Origin: Bremia lactucae
Lineage: Eukaryota > Oomycota > Peronosporomycetes > Peronosporales > Peronosporaceae
Reading direction: 5' to 3'
NCBI RefSeq assembly: GCF_004359215.1
Contig: NC_090610.1
Coordinates: 14,743,603 to 14,795,925, forward strand
DNA: 52,323 nucleotides
The translations under genes and the position numbers were made by a program. The stretch's first letter is position 1; each line of letters opens with the position of its first letter. Under the pieces are notes generated by a model, which was given only the letters and a program-made list of their open reading frames with translations, was not told where the DNA came from and ran no database searches. Shown here piece after piece: positions 10,780-22,174 of the stretch.

Positions 10780-11820
10780 ATCGTATATACGGACCATGCG
10801 TCATTACGCACGGCCGTCAATAGCCCACACCTCTCGCAAAGAATGGCGAGGTGGCTATCCTTCTTCGCGGAGTATAACTTCTCCGTCGAATATAAACCAG
10901 GACGACTTAATGTCGTCGCTGATGCGTTATCACGCCGACCCGATTTCGAGTCAGCAGTGCACCCCAACAGTAAAAGTGATCTTACTGTTGCAACACTCAC
11001 TACGAGTGTTCCATCATCAACCTTAGTTGATGAAATAAAGAAAGCCTATAAAGAAGATAAGGACCTTCTTTGTCTGATGGATCATTTAATGAATCCATCC
11101 GATAAATCTTTTAAAGATCTACCGGCTTTATATCGATCGTCATCCGATCGATACACAACACGTAACGGCTTATTGTATTACACAGCCGTTACCGGCGACA
11201 CCCCACGTGTCGTCGTCCCGACTCACAATGATTTGCGCTTGCGCATCATGTATGAGTGTCACGATGCTCCAACAAGTGGACATCGTGGACGTGAGAAGAC
11301 TTACCTCACGGTAAGTCGATACTTTTACTGGCCCCGCCAGTATCAGTTTGTGCGCAAGTACATTCGTGCTTGCGAGGTTTGTCAACGGGTGAAGCCTAGC
11401 CCTTCATCCCGTGCACCTCTTCAACCTCTACCACTTCCGGCAGAGTGTTGGCAGTCCGTATCTATGGACTTCGTCTTCGGATTTCCCGAAGACGAACACA
11501 AAAACAATGGAATCCTTGTTTTTGTAGACAGATTCAGCAAGATGGTACACCTTGCTGCGGTACCAGAGTCGATTACGGCTCCGGGATGTGCCCGTGTCTT
11601 TATCGACACGGTATTCAAACTCCATGGGTTACCCCGTGAATTAGTCTCGGATAGAGATCCGAGATTCACGGCGGCGTTCTGGCAATCCGTGTTCCGATCT
11701 CTCGGAACACGGCTGACTATGTCAACTTCTGATCACCCGGAAATGGATGGTCAAACAGAACGCGTAAATCGCGTCCTCGAAGAGATACTTCGAGGTTACG
11801 TCCAATCGTATCCAAATTGA
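10780..11820 (+). pseudogene. RNase H-integrase, second copy (best preserved)
   Basis: The frame is open from the gap to the TGA at 11818-11820. It runs through the RNase H tail (SQRMARWLSFFAEYNF, YKPGRLNVVADALSRRP), the integrase zinc finger (H-H-C-C: ECHDAPTSGHRGREK ... YIRACEVCQRVK) and the core. The three catalytic acids are visible: D in SVSMDFVFG, D in ELVSDRDPRF, E in GQTERVNRVLEE. The reading ends early at QSYPN-stop, and the C-terminal part follows in pieces. Elements B and C have the same stop. Function is DNA integration in the family; this copy is truncated. Confidence 0.85.
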
Positions 11821-13229
11821 GGCGAGTTTTTACCGATGGTCGAATTCGCCATCTACAATTCGGTGCATGCGTCTACAACGCATCAACGTTCGTGAATGGC
11901 TTTACGCCGTCCACGCATACCCACCCAATTAAAGGGATCCTCTAGTTTAAGGGGGGGCGGACTCGCACGAGCAAAACCATTTCTGGCTCATGCTTATCAC
12001 GCGTCGAAGTTACCAACGACGCGAATGATGTCGATGTCCAAGCAATCGACATCAAAGATGAGAAAGATCTCATGGTAGTGTGCACAAAGCGCCTGGAAAA
12101 GACAAAACAAATGAGTCAGAAGATTTCTGCTGGCTCGAGAACCAGTACTCCGTTTCGTACAGGATTTCATTGATAACGCAGTGGACCGTCAGAAACGTAA
12201 CGCAGACGAACATGGAAGAGCAAATGTTCTTTCATTTAAATTAATGACCTAGTACTACTCTCAACGGTAAACTTACCTAATCGTGTAGTCACTAACGTGG
12301 TGGCAGTGAACTACTACCCAAGTTCATTGGACCATTCGGCGTACTGCACCACAGAGGCAATGCGTACACAATACCATTGCCACGTAGGATGCGAACGCAA
12401 TCTACGTTTTTCGTTGGTCGGCTCTGCCCGTACCATCACTACGTGGTTTCTTCCGAAGACGGATCTGACCACTCTTCTCGAGAATCTCTTAAAGATTCTT
12501 GTGGTCAGAAATAGATTCTCATGCTGAATCTAAAGATTCTCATGCTGAATCTGGAGATTCTCATGTCGGTTCCAAAGATCCTCGAAGCCACGATGAGCTG
12601 ACGACAGCTCATCAGAAGAGCGTGATACTTCCGTTCGTACTCCAACACTGAGTACGCACTCTTCCCACGGTTTTACAGCCGTTCGATTTAGTGAGCCTTC
12701 ACCGTCTGCTCCAACGAGCGACGCTTACCGCGCTCGTATTCAAGACCCTCCTCCAACACATGGAGGTAGAATTCGAGTTTGTCGATCTTCGACTCTTGAT
12801 CCGACACACGGTTCAGATCTAATTTTCCCTCCTCCACCACAACGATTGGTGGATTCTCACGGTAATCAACGTTTCCTTGTGGAACATATTCAGAACCACC
12901 GTAATGCGAAGGGGTAGCGAACGAGTAATCTGGTTCGCTGGCGCGTTTATCCACCTTCACATGACAGCTGGGAGCCTCGTTCCCAGCTGGCTGATGACTT
13001 TGAGGGCATCGTCCGTCAGTATGACGAGACCCATCCGATGGACCAGAAGGTCCATAAGAGAACACGCGCCCTTGGCGTTTGTAAATCGATTGCAAACGTC
13101 AATCGCATCGCGCATCTCGATAGAGATGCGAGCCCTTTCCCAGGGCGAAGAAAGAGAATAAACATCTCCTTTCACTCGTTTCGTGTTGTCGACACAACAC
13201 GGACAGGGATCACCCCACGTGAGGCATGA
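11821..13229 (+). pseudogene. Integrase C-terminus and chromodomain of element A
   Basis: After the stop at 11818 the reading goes on with VEFAIYNSVHASTTH and, after a frame change, with LLPKFIGPFGVLHHRGNAYT (about 12310-12370), the post-integrase fold of gypsy elements. From 12873 a chromodomain is plain: FLVEHIQNHRN, then an in-frame TAG (about 12915), then SNLVRWRVYPPSHDSWEPRS. The aromatic W/Y and the WEP motif are kept. The tail runs to the stop at 13227. The 135-codon frame on the other strand (12688-13095) is only the shadow of this domain. Confidence 0.8.
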
Positions 13230-13822
13230 TAGTCCTGCCTGACGAGACAACCGATGCAGTTTTATTTTAAATCTTGCCCCGGTTGGAGTTCGAAAAAAGA
13301 TTTTTTTCTAAACAAAGTATTCATAAACAACTTTCAAGAAAATCATTCAAACCTATTGTTAATGTAAATTCACGCAATTTTTATAATTCTAATCTTTACA
13401 ATAAACTAAAACAATCTTAACTTAACCAAGGTAACACATAACATATAAATGCAGTAGCCATCATTAAAACAAATATAGTTACGCCTGAACTCCATAAAGC
13501 TTCTCTATGTGTAATATAAGAACCATGTTTCGGCTAAAATTAGAGTCGCTTGACCAAGCGATCTCTATAGCGGAACAGGAAGACTTTAGCCTGAATAAGG
13601 CTTTCGTCCACTCGGCTTTTCGAACTTAACGCGACTCGCTTTAAGTATTTGAAGCCAGGCTTCTTGTCCAATGTCTTTGACATTTCGAATTAACGCGTTC
13701 CAGGCTTGCATCAACGAGCTTTTATCTCCCTTGTTGCTGACATTATACTATCGATGCTTAAGAAAAGCATCGAGATGAAATTCCTCCTCAGCGCGAAAGT
13801 TCTTCGTACTGGGAACAAGACC
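13230..13822 (+). other. 3' region of element A with a gag-like fragment
   Basis: AT-rich to 13520. Then 13526-13629 encodes LKLESLDQAISIAEQEDFSL, clearly related to the gag stretch LEKAIYVAEQEDFSLRQAQ of the same elements. It ends in a stop. The stretch is mirrored in B (14790-14900) and C (26020-26130), so this extra gag piece is a fixed part of the 3' region. Confidence 0.6.
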
Positions 13823-13830
13823 CCGTTACA
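13821..13830. repeat. 10-bp LTR terminus at the A/B join
   Basis: CCCCGTTACA is both the last 10 bases of a plus-strand LTR and the first 10 of a minus-strand one. On the minus strand it follows the purine-rich GGAAGAGGTAA, the degenerate polypurine tract of element B. The rest of the LTR is missing. Confidence 0.6.
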
Positions 13831-14900
13831 TTACCTCTTCCGTAAACGACAATCACTCTGACTGTCATTGGAAAGAGTGGTCACTATAAGACCACTTAGT
13901 AAAAAACGATGTTGATTAGTTTAAAACCATCACTTTTTGAAATTCTATCGCATGGTTAACAAGTCCATGCGGTGTGCGAATAGAGCGGAACCTTTAGCTG
14001 CGGTACATGCAGCCGCGGGCGACGCAATATTGTCTCTTGTAGAGACATTTCGTCAGCCGTAGTATCATCTTCTCCCACAACACTAGATGTTGCGGGTGCA
14101 CGTGGTGAGGCACCACGTGATTGCGACCCCTCGTTGGTGGTCGACTATGAATGCGAGTCGGACGAGATGGTAGACTCGGGGAGAGCAGAACAGTCGCCTG
14201 GTAGACGTCAGGCGGCTGACAATGTTTCTTCGAATGCGGGGGCTCAATCAAGTAGTTGGATGCTTTTTTAGGTTTAGTTGTCGTCGTGTTAATAGCGTTC
14301 GCTATAGCATGTTTGGTTCCGACGGTGAGTATGATTACTGATCGCCAGCACCGTCTCCCGTGCCGTCACCCGCACTTATCCCTGTGCGTGGTGGTGGCGA
14401 TGGCGTAAGCCATCGTAAGAAAATTTCTAGTTGTACCCCTGCTTCAGTGGGTACCCCTCAGGGGAGTGCAGACAATAAAATGTCTTGTCTTGCCCCTAAG
14501 AAGAAGCCGTGGCTTTTGCCCGAACGGCTACTCCGTTGCTTGCCAGGAGACAAAAACTCTTCACAATAAATATCCCTTAATTATTGCAACAAAGCTACAT
14601 GGTCTTGTTCCCAGCACGAAGAACTTTCGCGCTAAGGGGGATTTTTATCTCGATTCTTTTCTTAAACATCAATAGTATAATGTCAGCAACAAGGGAGACA
14701 AAAGCTCGTTGATGCAAGCCTGGAACGCGTTAATTCGAAATGTCAAAGACATTGGACAAGAAGCCTGGCTTCATATACTTAAAGCGAGTCGCGTTAAGTT
14801 CGAAAAGCCGAGTGGACGAAAGCCTTATTCAGGCTATAGTCTTCCTGTTTTGCTATAGAGATCGCTTGGTCAAGCGACTCTAATTTTAGCCGAAACATGG
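13831..14900 (+). pseudogene. Antisense reading frame in the 3' region of element B
   Basis: On the plus strand, opposite to pol of element B, the frame reads NDNHSDCHWKEWSL, then VNKSMRCANRAEPLAAVHAA with stops and frame changes, then a Ser/Pro-rich part (PAPSPVPSPALIPVRGG) at 14346 on. Compared with the copy at 25106-26090, many differences fall on third codon positions and the amino acids stay similar, which points to past coding. No family was recognised. The last part overlaps a sense gag fragment, so only the first 700 bases are a good case. Confidence 0.4.
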
Positions 14901-15169
14901 TTCTAGTATTACACATAAAGAAGCTTTATGGAGTTCAGGTGTGACTATATTTATTTTAATGATGGTTACTGCATTTATACGTTATGTGTTACCTTGGTTA
15001 AGTTAAGATTGTTTTAGTTTATTATAAAGATTATGTTTCAAAAAAATACGTGAATTTACATTAAAAATAGGTTTTAATGATTTTCTTGAAAGTTGTTTGT
15101 AAGAAAATACTTAATTTAGGAAAAATCTTTTTTTCAAACTCCAACCGGGGCAAGATTAAAAAAAAACTG

Positions 15170-16619
15170 CATCGATTGTCTCGTCAGGCAGGACTCTCAT
15201 GCCTCACGTGGGGTGATCCCTGTTCGTGTTGTGTCGACAACACGAAACGAGTGAAAGGGGATGGTTTTTATTTCCTTTCTTCGCCCTGGGAAAGGGCTTG
15301 CATTTCTATCGAGATGCGCGATGCGATTGACGTTTGCAATCGATTTACAAACGCCAAGGGCGCGTGTTCTCTGATGGACCTTCTGGTCCATCGGATGGGT
15401 CTCGTCATACTGACGGACGATGCCCTCAAAGTCATCAGCCAGCTGGGAACGAGGCTCCCAGCTGTCATGTGAAGGTGGATAAACGCGCCAGCGAACCAGA
15501 TTACTCGTTCGCTACCCCTTCGCATTACGGTGGTTCTGAATATGTTCCACAAGGAAACGTTGATTACCGTGAGAATCCACCAATCGTTGTGGTGGAGGAG
15601 GGAAAATTAGATCTGAACCGTGTGTCGGATCAAGAGTCGAAGATCGACAAACTCGAATTCTACCTCCATGTATTGGAGGAGGGTCTTGAATACGAGCGCG
15701 GTAAGCGTCGCTCGTTGGAGCAGACGGTGAAGGCTCACTAAATCGAACGGCTGTAAAACCGTGGGAAGAGTGCGTACTCAGTGTTGGAGTACGAACGGAA
15801 GTATCACGCTCTTCTGATGAGCTGTCGTCAGCTCATCGTGGCTTCGAGGATCTTTGGAACCGACATGAGAATCTCCAGATTCAGCATGAGAATCTTTAGA
15901 TTCAGCATGAGAATCTATTTCTGACCACAAGAATCTTTAAGAAATTCTCGAGAAGAGTGGTCAGATCCGTCCTCGGAAGAAACCACGTAGTGATGGTACG
16001 GGCAGAGCCGACCAACGAAAAACGTAGATTGCGTTCGCATCCTACGTGGCAATGGTATTGTGTACGCATTGCCTCTGTGGTGCAGTACGCCGAATGGTCC
16101 AATGAACTTGGGTAGTAGTTCACTGCCACCACGTTAGTGACTACACGATTAGGTAAGTTTACCGTTGAGAGTAGTACTAGGTCATTAATTTAAATGAAAG
16201 AACATTTGCTCTTCCATGTTCGTCTGCGTTCCGTTTCTGACGGTCCACTGCGTTATCAATGAAATCCTGTACGAAACGGAGTACTGGTTCTCGAGCCAGC
16301 AGAAATCTTCTGACTCATTTGTTTTGTCTTTTCCAGGCGCTTTGTGCACACTACCATGAGATCTTTCTCATCTTTGATGTCGATTGCTTGGACATCGACA
16401 TCATTCGCGTCGTTGGTAACTTCGACGCGTGATAAGCATGAGCCAGAAATGGTTTTGCTCGTGCGAGTCCGCCCCCCCTTAAACTAGAGGATCCCTTTAA
16501 TTGGGTGGGTATGCGTGGACGGCGTAAAGCCATTCACGAACGTTGATGCGTTGTAGACGCATGCACCGAATTGTAGATGGCGAATTCGACCATCGGTAAA
16601 AACTCGCCTCAATTTGGAT
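15170..16619 (-). pseudogene. Integrase C-terminus and chromodomain of element B
   Basis: The minus-strand reading matches 11821-13229 of element A. It includes the WEP chromodomain motif and the same in-frame TAG. The tail in frame 15391-15197 is open. The plus-strand frame 15334-15741 is a shadow. Confidence 0.75.
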
Positions 16620-17345
16620 ACGATTGGACGTAACCTCGAAGTATCTCTTCGAGGACGCGATTTACGCGTTCCGTCTGACCATCGATCTCTGGTTGATCAG
16701 AAGTTGACATAGTCAGACGTGTTCCGAGAGATCGAAACACGGATTGCCAAAACTCCGCCGTGAATCGTGGATCTCTGTCCGAGATCAGTTCACGGGGTAA
16801 ACCGTGGAGTTTGAATACCGTGTCGAAAAAGTCACGGGTACAGCCCGGAGCCGTGATCTACTCTGGTACTGCAACAAGATGTACCATCTTGCTGAATCTG
16901 TCTACAAAAACAAGGATATCATTATTTTTGTGATCGTCTTCGAAGACGAACTCCATAGATACGGACTGCCAACATTCTGCCGGAAGGGGTAGAGGCTGGA
17001 GACGGGATGAAGGGCTAGGCTTCAGCCGTTGACATACCTCGCAAGCACGAATGTACTTGCGCACGAACTGATACTGGCGGAGCCACTAAAGTCGCGACTT
17101 ACTGTGAGATAAGTTTTCTCACGTCCATGATGCCCACTTGTTGGTGCATCGTGACACTCATACATGATGCGCAAGCGCAAATCATTGTGAGTAGGGACGA
17201 CGACAAGTGGAGTGTCGCCAGCAGCGGCTGTGTAGCACAGTAAGCCGTTGCGTGTTGTGTATCGATCGGATGACGATCGATACATACAAAAAGCCAGTAA
17301 ATCTTTAAAAGATTATAGGATGGATTCGTCAGATGATCCATTAAA
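16620..17345 (-). pseudogene. Integrase of element B, broken
   Basis: Zinc-binding region (HDAPTSGHHGREKTY, 17022-17285) and core pieces (DILVFVDRFSKMVHL, 16858-17064) lie in different frames. A TAG follows VAVPE. It shares these lesions with element A's first copy and with C. Confidence 0.75.
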
Positions 17346-17483
17346 CGCAGTAGGTCTTTATCTACTGTGTAGGTTTTTTTATGTCATCAAACAAAGTTGA
17401 TGACGGTTCACTTGCATGGTCCGTATATACGATGAACCGTCTATCTCTTCGGAGATAGACCCTAAACTTATCCAGTGCATATT

Positions 17484-17744
17484 TCATGGCAAGGAGTTCC
17501 CTGGGTAATTGCGTTCAGCTGGATGCAGCTGACGCGATTGATAACAGACGACGCGCTCCACGCCGTCTGTATCGTATTGCATTAACGCACAGGCGATTGC
17601 GAAATCGCTGGCGTCATAGACCACATGGAATGGTCTGTCTTGATCTGTAATCGCCAAGATTGGCGATTGCATCAAGCTTTGCATGATAGCTTTAAAGGAA
17701 TGCTGACAATCAGCGTTCCATAACCATTTCTCGTCTTTTTTCAA
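17484..17744 (-). pseudogene. RNase H fragment of element B
   Basis: 86 codons, DRPFHVVYDASDFAIACAL to HPAERNYP, as in element A at 8123. The frame breaks at the same point as in A and C. Part of the following RNase H is deleted. Confidence 0.8.
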
Positions 17745-17796
17745 GAGACGACTGTCATCTCGGCATAATTGTGTGAGTCCTTGCGCAAGTACGCCG

Positions 17797-18396
17797 CTAG
17801 CTCAAGGGACAATCTAAGTCCCTTGACATCGACCGGAACTGGCCAGTCGGTAATTGCCTTGACCTTTTCGGGATCAGGGCGCACGCCGTGTTTACCGACG
17901 ATGCACCCAAGAAGTGGTATTTCGCTTGCAGCGAATTACGCTGCTTGAGGTTTGCGTACAATTTACGCTTTCGCATAAGTATAAGAGCCTGACGAACGTG
18001 AGTTTTTTTAACTTCCACGTCCGTCTTTCCGTCCATAGCCCGGTTATGGACGAATACATCGTCGAAATAACTCGGTGCGAATCCTCGCACCGGCCTCAAC
18101 AGATTCGTTACGCATCTGATGAATGTTGCAGGGGCGTTACTAAGCCCCTGAGGCATTACTAGCCATTGCCAGAGCATCCCACTGGGGGTGCTCACTGCTG
18201 TGTACGGGATATCCCGTTCACGCATAAGGATTTGATAGAACCCATCCATCAGATCCATAGAAGAAAAGATAGTACTCTTAGACATACCGTCTATGATTAC
18301 GTCTTTTCTCGGTATCGGCGTTTGAGCCGGTATCGTTGCAGCATTCAGTTTATTGAATGCGTGCACTATCCGCCACCCTCCTGTGGCCTTTCGCAC
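17797..18396 (-). pseudogene. Reverse transcriptase of element B, best RT in the window
   Basis: 199 codons. It has GGWRIVHAFNKLNAA, the first catalytic Asp block (IFSSMDLMDGFYQIL), MPQGLSNAPATF and the catalytic YFDDVFVH. Both active-site blocks are in one frame here, unlike A (insertion) and C (frame break near 29420). Past about 17930 (NLKQRNSLQAKYH) the frame slips, where A reads KQCIFAASEIPLL. The thumb region is thus lost. Confidence 0.8.
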
Positions 18397-18827
18397 ACAG
18401 AAGGTTGGGGGGGTTATGTGGGGAGGCTGACTCCCTTACATGTCCTGCTTTTAATCGATCGATAAAGAATTTATCGATCGCAATTACTTGTTCAAGAAAC
18501 AGTGGCCGCTGCTTGATGACACAGTACTTCGAGCCCGGTTTGAGCTCGATCCTTGTCGAGTGCCTTTATCCTTAGGCAACTCGCATGGAACTGCTTGAGG
18601 GAATACATCCCTGTATTCAATTGAATCCTTGTATAAAGAATTTGTCTTAAGTGACCCTTAGGATTAAGAAGTATAACTTTCAATCCGAGTCTTCACATCG
18701 CGAACACTTTCGCCCATCGATGAGCTGCTAAAAACTCGTTCGTTTTCTGCAATTATTGCCGCTGACCGAATATCGGCAACGTATTCGTCCTTTGTGACGA
18801 GTACGTAGATCTGCCTGATACTGGATT

Positions 18828-20890
18828 CGTCAAGTTGGCAGATGCGATAAGTGCTTGTCACATTGTCGACGAGCAAATGCAAGTCGCATTGCTCAATCAA
18901 ATTTGGCAGGCTGTGGCAAAAATTGGGCGCTAGACCTTATGTTGCGCGACCCATATGTCATTGGGTTGCTAGGGGCTTTTAAAACTCGGCTAAAAAAACA
19001 GACCTCTAATTTTCCTAGGGCTGAGTTCAGAGCTCGATCGGAGCTTCTGAAACTCAAGCATGACAGCGTGATGTTCGCGCTTATGCCCAGCACGCATTAA
19101 ATGTGTGGAGTGGATCAGCGATCATTAACGATCCTTCGAATCGATTCTCTTCTTAAGTTCCAAAATTCCGAGACGTGGTGTGTCACAATTAACCGTCCGC
19201 ATAGAAGTGTGCATCATTACATTGACTTGGTTACTGGAATCAGATATTTTACTGGCGTTCACCAAACGAGCAGTGTGACGTCATTGATGAATTCTTCTGT
19301 GTTAAGCACGAGGCTGGAATGATTCGACACCAACATGTTATGTCATAAACAAAACGGTAAATGCTTTGTACATGCTTACAGTAAGCTTAATGATGCTACT
19401 ATACCGGCACAGACACCAATTCCTAGAATGGCTGCTTCTCCTAAAGTTTTGGTGAGGGAACGGTTCGCTTCACTTAGTCAATTATTACTATCAGCTGCTC
19501 ATGCAAGCTACTGACATCCGCTTACAGCGGTAAGCAGCCTTAGTGGGATGCTGTAGGATTGGCTAGTTACGCTTTAGGGCTTTTTAATGCTATTTTGAAC
19601 ATCTAGTGACACAATTATTGCGTCATCATCTAGAAGATTCACATACTTATTTGCTGTTTAATTCATAGCTAGACGGAAAAGTGGCGGTCTGATGTGGAAA
19701 CCCATTCTGCGAAGTGTGTAAGTGCCTTCGAACAAATAAGCTGTATGACAACGTATCTAAATACGTCTTCAATGCAAAAGATTTTTTCTTCTTAGGGTTA
19801 GTCTTTGGAAAAGCAGGCCTGGGAGCAGAACCTGCTACAATTAAATCCGTTGTTAATTGGCCGGTTCCTAAGAACCAAAAGACCTGAGTGAGTAGCAGAG
19901 TTTAGCCAACTATATGCACAAATGTAGCAAAAAATTACGCGGATATGGCTCGGCCATTATCAAATCTACGTTAAGAAATCAAAATGATGCTGGAATAGCA
20001 CATAGAATGACGTTTTGAATACAGTAAGGGATAGCCTCGCCCATGCCCCGATTTTGGCTCTGCCAATCCTGATCGGTCTTTCAAGCTTGTCTGTGACGAC
20101 ACTGAGCATACTTCGTGGCGAGAAGATGCTTACTATGAAGTATGTTCTTGTCAAATTCAGGGTACATCTGCAAGTCTCTTAGCTTTTTGTAGTCTATTCA
20201 GATCATGAGCCTTTAGGTTCTGCGACTAAGTCGCCTCATCTCTCGCAGAGAATGGCTCGATTGATTTTCATTTGCTGAATAAAACTTTTTAGGTGAAAAA
20301 AAAAGCCTGAAAAAAAATGCTTTGGTTGATGCATTATCATGCAGGCGAGATTAGGATCTGGCTCATTTCACACGTGTAACGTCACCACTCCATTACTTGA
20401 TTCAATTGGCACATGCCAATGATGAACAGTGTGTGGCTTTGCTACAAGCTATCGGAAGCAATGAGTATAACATTTGGACGGTAAATGTCGAGATGACTAC
20501 GTGCGGGGTTGCATCGATACTCAATCGAAAATGGCCTTTTTGTGCTATTGCACCGCCAACGCTTTGACGGAAGCACCTATGCGTTGTTGAATTTTAAGAT
20601 AAGGATGTACCAATGTTCTGGGAACGGATTTTGGAGTCCGGCAGGATTCGTATTTACGCGAAAGCGTGTTGGGTGGGGACTCCTTATTTTTGCTTAGGTA
20701 CGGAGTACGTCTATCAAAGTCCTAATACTTTCCGTCTTTAAAAGGTAGCGAGGAATCGAAGATCCACGTTTAGTTGTCATACGAAAAAATATATGCCAAA
20801 ACAACCGTGGATTTAGCTGTTGAGTATCAAACCTCTAAGAAGAAATGCAGAACTCGATTTCAACCGTCTGATGGGGGTTATAAGGTACAC
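18828..20890 (+). pseudogene. Relic D: gag, RT and RNase H pieces of an older gypsy element
   Basis: Plus-strand pieces in order: gag (18830-19100: DAISACHIVDEQMQVALLNQ, RAEFRARSELLKLKH), a stretch of unknown origin, RT start (19370-19420: FVHAYSKLNDATIPAQTPIP), and RNase H (20130-20270: MKYVLVKFRVHLQ, YSDHEPLGSATKSPHLSQRM). It is far more diverged from A than B and C are, and full of stops. The catalytic RT motif is not recognisable. The region from gag end to RT is mostly deleted. Confidence 0.65.
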
Positions 20891-21490
20891 GTTATCACAC
20901 CCATTAGACTGTGGGTTGCTAAACCGTAAGGACGCCACAATTTACACTATGCGTAAGATACCCTTTTCTTCATTAATTTAGGTATTTTCGTTAAATTTCT
21001 TTTATTAATAGATAGTTTACGTGGCAGCCGCCAGGTAAAATAAAGTGGTGCTAAGGCGAATCGACAACTCGTCGACAGCTCGAATAATATACTTGATTGC
21101 ATATAAAATCGATCGCGAGAATTTGCAGTGCCTTTCTTTACTATTCTAGTATCTTGCCCGAGTGCTGTAAGGAGGTGGACTTAAGATCCGCTAGAAATTA
21201 ACTATCTGCGTATGTTCAAACCACAGAATCTGTTTTTAGATATGTTGGCAGAATTATACAATTCAGAAACATAAACTAAGCTTGGTTCCCTTGCGATTTC
21301 ATTAGTAAGAGTACAAAACCTTCCAAAGGTACATACTCATGGGCCTTAGTACCACTTGAATCTACGAACCATTGAGTTCGTAAAACATAACTCTTTAAGC
21401 TCTACGAGCTTGTGAAACTCTTCGATCTGTTGCCTTTATTAATTCTGTAGATGTACAAGTCTTCCTCTTACTTAAAGAGTGAGGTAATTA
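20891..21490 (+). repeat. Diverged LTR, family 2-like (3' LTR of relic D?)
   Basis: Anchor words match the LTR at 22130 in order: AAGATACCCTTTT, GTGGCAGCCGCCAG, CCACTTGAATCTACGAA, AAGCTCTACGAGCTTGTGA, AGTCTTCCTCT, GAGTGAGGTA. It is strongly diverged and lies straight after the relic, where a 3' LTR belongs. Confidence 0.5.
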
Positions 21491-21613
21491 AGCTTTTTTT
21501 AACATACTATCTGCAAGGTTTAATATTTCATTATTGAATTTTGTTCCACTGATTTTTCCATAATCTGTACAATATAAGATATCATTGAAAGTGACCACCG
21601 ATCCGCTCTTCAA

Positions 21614-22174
21614 TCAATAAGTATCCATATTTGAATTAAGTAAGAATCTAGGTGATATAGGTGCAACTAGCAAGCTTTTTTTATAGTGCGAACGGTAAAG
21701 CTGTCTAAGTCTTTCAACAAAAATCCGGCATAAATTAGTTAAAGGTGCCTTGTGTACGGAATAGTTTAGTAAAAGATAGTGCAGAGGTCTGTTCAAATGC
21801 TGTCTAAAATGAAAAGAAGGAGTGACGCGAACCAGATATGCCATGAAAGGATGGTGAAATGCATTTGAAAAGAATGCAGACCGATGATTCTGGAGCCGGG
21901 TGATTTGAAAACATACTTGAAACTTGAAAGTAAAATGATGCAAGAAGTCAATTGCTGACAATAAGATGTCAAACCGAGCGTTATAGCGCTTACCGCAGTA
22001 TGTCAACTGTTCAGAGCGATAAATTCTATCCATTAATAGACAAAGAATCGACTTAAAAAGTCTGAGACATGTAACTTTCCCGGTGGTGCCACTTAAAACA
22101 ATTCCAAAGATAAATGAAGTAAGTACGCGTGTAATGGAACACACATCAATTGGAGAACCGTTGTTGTGGTACAT
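21614..22174 (-). CDS. Hypothetical frame of 186 codons
   Basis: An unbroken minus-strand frame from the ATG at 22174 to 21614. It resembles no family I recognise. It is rich in Phe, Leu, His and Arg, with no clear signal peptide or membrane pattern. The first 15 codons lie inside the LTR that starts at 22130, so the start is LTR sequence and the rest older flank. The flank between relic D and element E is otherwise empty. It could be a chance frame or a decayed gene; it is listed because of its length among heavily interrupted DNA. Confidence 0.2.
   Translation of the reverse strand: MYHNNGSPIDVCSITRVLTSFIFGIVLSGTTGKVTCLRLFKSILCLLMDRIYRSEQLTYCGKRYNARFDILLSAIDFLHHFTFKFQVCFQITRLQNHRSAFFSNAFHHPFMAYLVRVTPSFHFRQHLNRPLHYLLLNYSVHKAPLTNLCRIFVERLRQLYRSHYKKSLLVAPISPRFLLNSNMDTY

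Larger units (their letters stand above)
4207..13822 (+). mobile_element. Element A: Ty3/gypsy chromovirus, degenerate
   Basis: Order: LTR, primer site, gag, protease, linker, RT, RNase H, integrase, chromodomain. This is the Ty3/gypsy order with a C-terminal chromodomain. Every domain carries stops or frameshifts. RT is split by a 195-bp insertion (7452-7645). RNase H to integrase is present twice around an assembly gap. The 3' LTR is missing: the copy ends at 13822 in a join with the inverted element B. Copies B and C are the closest relatives in the window. Confidence 0.85.
14341..18084 (-). repeat. 3.74-kb near-identical repeat, copy 1
   Basis: It matches 25569-29312 at a constant offset of 11228. 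Only one difference was noticed by eye (T/A in the integrase part). On both sides the match continues as clearly diverged homology. Confidence 0.85.
13830..18827 (-). mobile_element. Element B: Ty3/gypsy chromovirus, truncated
   Basis: Minus-strand copy, tail to tail with A. From its 5' side it holds part of the linker (18664-18815), RT, RNase H, integrase, chromodomain and the 3' region. The gag, protease and 5' LTR are gone; at 18828 it joins relic D. The 3' LTR is reduced to 10 bp. Compared with A it lacks 196 bp between RNase H and integrase (equal to 8454-8649); C has the same deletion. Confidence 0.8.

Noticed and set aside
9930..10823. Long frames across the N gap on both strands (9930-11026)
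   Set aside because: They are open only because N codons contain no stops.
12688..13095. 135-codon minus-strand frame, repeated at 15334-15741 and 26562-26969, with a helical-looking sequence
   Set aside because: It lies exactly opposite the chromodomain and integrase C-terminus (FLVEHIQNHRN, WEPRS) of the element. It looked like an accessory gene at first but is a shadow frame.
15077..15472. 131-codon plus-strand frame with several Cys (and 26305-26700)
   Set aside because: Opposite to the tail of the chromodomain reading in B and C; the homology is on the other strand.
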